Shown piece by piece: positions 61,901-64,000 of a DNA stretch of 64,000 nt. Below the pieces are notes generated by a model. It searched no databases and was not told the DNA's origin. It worked only from the letters and a program-made list of their open reading frames with translations. The stretch's first letter is position 1. Each line of letters opens with the position of its first letter. A program made the translations under genes and the position numbers. Origin of the DNA: Megalonaias nervosa (taxonomy: Eukaryota > Mollusca > Bivalvia > Unionida > Unionidae); NCBI GenBank assembly GCA_016617855.1, contig JAECUM010093561.1, positions 1 to 64,000 on the forward strand. The letters are read 5' to 3'.

Positions 61901-63044
61901 ATGATTCAATGTACATATGTGTATCTATATGATTCAATGTACATATGTGTATCTATATGAATCAATGCACATATGTGCATCTATATGACTCAATGTACAT
62001 ATGCATATCTATATGAATCAATGCACATATGTGCATCAATACAAATCAATTATTTATTATCACTAAGTATACACTTGTGAATATGATTCACCAAGTTACA
62101 TGATGTGCCAATAATTATTATACTGCATGAGCTCATGTGTACAAAAGGGATCAATTCAGTACAGTTAAATTCATTTATTGTCATTCACATCTACAATGCT
62201 ATGAGAAAGTACATACAAGATTATATGCGGCAAAGTAATTAAATGAGGCAAAAGAGCAACAAACAGTACTTGTTCTCCACAACAGTAGAATATTTACAAA
62301 TGTTTAGCAAGCCTTTGTGACAAGCATTCTAACTTGTTAAATAAAACCAGAAGTTATTTAGTTCATAACACTAGAAAGGAACTACTACTGTATTCATTCA
62401 CCATTCTTGTGTGCTATGACAGTATTTGTAAACAAATAGTTAAAACACTGTTTTGTTATTTATTTGCTTTAGATTCATTTCAAGTTTTGTAACTAAGGAC
62501 TGATAAAGTAAGCTTGAATATTGTTTATACAATATGCATGAAAAATCTTTGCTTCTGAGGTTTCTCAGTGCAATTTACAAACATTTATAACTATTTTCAA
62601 AGGCAAAAAAAATAAGCAAAGGAAATTATTATGGGAAAGTACTTTAGTACTTTAGAATAGAATATTTTTAGTTAGAATGCTTGTCATAAAAGCTTGACTT
62701 GCCTTTGGTGTGAAATTGTTCTACATGAAATGAAACGCATATCACTTTATGGGATCTCATGTAAAAATTACATGATTAGAAAACATCCGTTATATTTGAA
62801 CGGAAAATTACACATAACGAAAACAATTTCAGACAACAAGAGAAAGCCAGAATGTATAGGAGACAAAAAATGAACAACAGAAGTAAATTAACAAACCAAG
62901 GAATTGGAATGCTTCGTGAAAGTGGGGTAGCAACTTGGCACTGTAATTGTCGTTGACTGGAATGCGCAGAAAATGGCCATCCTGAATGAAAGTTGGTTTT
63001 GGACACGTAGTACTGACATTCAGAATGTACGATATCTCATTAAC
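56708..63044 (-). CDS. DUSP8/16-like: Dual-specificity MAPK phosphatase, DUSP8/DUSP16 type (3' part of gene)
   Basis: Removes phosphate from Thr and Tyr of the activation loop of MAP kinases; vertebrate DUSP8 and DUSP16 act mainly on JNK and p38. Three coding exons are visible (63044-62897, 60390-60267, 58847-56708), all with GT-AG borders. They join in frame to 803 codons plus TAG. The first gives ISYILNVS..CPKP, FLRIPVNDNY with the general-acid Asp (codon 62949-62951); the second the P-loop VHCLAGISRSPT (catalytic Cys codon 60350-60352, Arg just after); the third YVKDKRPTISPNFNFLGQLL, the end of the catalytic domain. A ~680-residue tail rich in Ser, Thr and Pro follows. The tail has many SP/TP sites (for example SPITPESP), a conserved-looking RPNSIAFSTYPTFDLGSD, a KSRSLDDMLNSDEE acidic cluster and a C-terminal GSLEVIQVS. 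The N-terminal rhodanese-like MAPK-binding domain and the promoter lie beyond 64000. The tail is longer than in human DUSP16 (665 residues in total, from memory). Confidence 0.95.
58848..60266 (-). other. DUSP intron between active-site and terminal exons
   Basis: About 1.4 kb with GT-AG ends. Near its 3' end is a TA microsatellite (58902-58957, then mixed TATG to 58992), only about 55 bp from the acceptor. No other gene is seen in it. Confidence 0.85.
58902..58992. repeat. (TA)n / (TATG)n microsatellite
   Basis: About 28 TA units followed by ACACATATATATAG and three TATG units. Confidence 0.96.
60267..60390 (-). CDS. DUSP8/16-like: DUSP exon B (active-site exon)
   Basis: 124 bp. Acceptor TTTTTTTTTCTAG, donor GTGAGT. 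Encodes DKVRESNG, the VHCLAGISRS phosphate-binding loop and AYIMKHLGMSSDDAYR. All catalytic residues are intact. Confidence 0.96.
60391..62896 (-). other. DUSP intron carrying a 28-bp satellite
   Basis: About 2.5 kb between exons A and B. The 1-kb array at 61013-62035 makes up two fifths of it. The flanks 60391-61012 and 62036-62896 are AT-rich and hold nothing recognised. Confidence 0.85.
61013..62035 (+). repeat. 28-bp satellite with an 84-bp trimeric higher-order unit
   Basis: About 36 copies of an ATGTACATATGTGTATCTAT + ATGACTCA type monomer. In the centre, three variants (GTGTACCT..GACTCA; ACATGTATCT..GAATGA; ATATGTATCT..GACTCA) cycle in strict order. The mark GTGTACCT recurs exactly every 84 bp at 61443, 61527, 61611, 61695 and 61779. 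Edges are less regular. Confidence 0.95.
62897..63044 (-). CDS. DUSP8/16-like: DUSP exon A (start of visible catalytic domain)
   Basis: 148 bp, entered in phase 0 after TTTTCAG and left in phase 1. Encodes VNEISYILNV to HFHEAFQFL, including PVND with the general acid. The donor is CTTG|GTTTGT, weaker than the GTGAGT consensus. Confidence 0.92.
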
Positions 63045-64000
63045 CTGAAAACAAAATTGAAATTTTTAAGGGAATTATAAACAAGTGACTCTCTCTTTTG
63101 CTGAACTTACTATTTATTTAGCTATAAATACCTTTAACACTCAGTTTGGTCTAAAAGCTTTCAACATTTATCCCAATCAATGCACAGTACAACTGCAGAT
63201 TTGGATCTATGCTGAGCACAGATAGATATAAGAGATGAGGCTGTTTTGACAGTGTAGCCTGCTTTTTGTTACTTTTGATACTAACACGACTTGGTAACCA
63301 ACAGAAAGTAGTGCACTGCAATTACTAATCTCATGAACATTACACATGCATACTATCAACACCAAGGCAAGATGACCTGGACTGGCCTGGATGGGAACTG
63401 AACCCATGACTCTTGGATTGTAAGGCCTATGTTCTGCCAGTTGACCTACCATCACTCCCAAATTACAGGTACAAGGATTGAGATCTCTGAAGCCAACAAA
63501 AATTGTAATTTCTTTCTTCACAAATATTTCAAGTCAAAGTGTTAAAAACTTGAATAGTTAATACATGGAAAACAGCTTGCTGTCTTGCCTGCGAAAGCAA
63601 AGACCAGACATGGGGATCACTTTTCTGATGGTGTTGTTGTTGTTAGCATAGGCATCAAATGTAAGTTTTTGCATTCAGCTCAGTTTCTTTGACACTGTTG
63701 CATGTACAGACAAGAAACCTGATTGGTGGATTCATCATGGAGGAATACTGCTCATTTCAGGCATAAAGAGGCTCTAAAGCCATATGTTTTATGCTTCTGT
63801 GACTTTGCTGAGTATTTGGTATATGCCTTGGGGTAGATGGAATAAGACAGCACCAAGAGAAATTCTAGTTTCTAATGAGTCACATCTGTTCCAAAGGCAT
63901 GAAAAGAATGCAGTCAAATCATTTAAATTTTTACACATTTGGTTTATCCAGTGGCATGAAATTAGATTCCTTTTGGCAAGATGGTGCACACTCAAACAGA
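63045..64000 (-). other. DUSP intron, upstream part, open at the window edge
   Basis: No upstream exon (the LYLGSQ-type segment expected next) could be found up to base 64000. Contains one SINE at 63371-63460. Confidence 0.6.
63371..63460 (-). mobile_element. tRNA-derived SINE head in DUSP intron
   Basis: Minus strand: GGGAGTGATGGTAGGTCAACTGGC (A box), then GAGTCATGGGTTCAGTTCCC (B box) at tRNA spacing. It is in the same orientation as the host gene. Confidence 0.65.

Noticed and set aside
61013..62035. Regularly spaced repeats as a possible CRISPR array
   Set aside because: The units are head-to-tail without unique spacers, and the host is a spliced eukaryotic genome.

Overview
The window looks like nuclear DNA of an invertebrate animal, most likely a bivalve mollusc. 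It is AT-rich and gene-poor. It has a spliced metazoan MAP-kinase phosphatase gene, several tRNA-derived SINEs, many miniature inverted-repeat elements, a DIRS-type retroelement and repeats built on TGACCTTGACC of the kind I recall from bivalve genomes. The assignment to molluscs rests on recognising these repeat styles by eye, not on a search.

Only one gene is clearly functional. At the right end (56708-63044, minus strand) are the last three coding exons of a DUSP8/DUSP16-type dual-specificity MAPK phosphatase. The exons join in frame (148 + 124 + 2140 bp, 803 residues plus stop). They cover most of the catalytic domain, including the HCLAGISRS active-site loop, and a very long Ser/Thr/Pro-rich tail. 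The rhodanese-like MAPK-binding domain and first exons lie beyond base 64000. One intron holds a 1-kb satellite with an 84-bp higher-order unit.

Layout from the left. 1-1.5 kb: decayed protein-primed type DNA polymerase B (Polinton/virus-like). 2.0-3.5 kb: a miniature hAT element and a long fold-back element. 6.8-7.4 kb: a second polymerase B fragment on the opposite strand. 9-22 kb: SINEs, MITEs and short tandem repeats in otherwise featureless DNA. 22.7-26.3 kb: a dead DIRS retroelement (minus strand) that still shows inverted terminal repeats and an internal complementary region. 26.5-28.1 kb: a 59-bp satellite organised in ~177-bp trimers. 29-40 kb: dense SINE and MITE insertions. 39.9-43.6 kb: ~138-bp and ~165-bp module repeats. 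43.9 kb: a short open frame with an exact 147-bp duplication. 44.5-46.5 kb: a 2,015-bp pogo/Tigger-like non-autonomous transposon. 46.5-56 kb: mostly featureless sequence with microsatellites and a few MITEs.

The most notable non-genic patterns are: (i) an abundant palindromic MITE family (about 11 copies) built from GCAGATC-type stems; (ii) several tandem arrays (26.5, 35.9 kb) whose monomers resemble the ends of Tigger-like elements; (iii) two satellites that both show trimeric higher-order structure. Apart from the phosphatase, most open frames are short and overlap repeats, and I do not treat them as genes.
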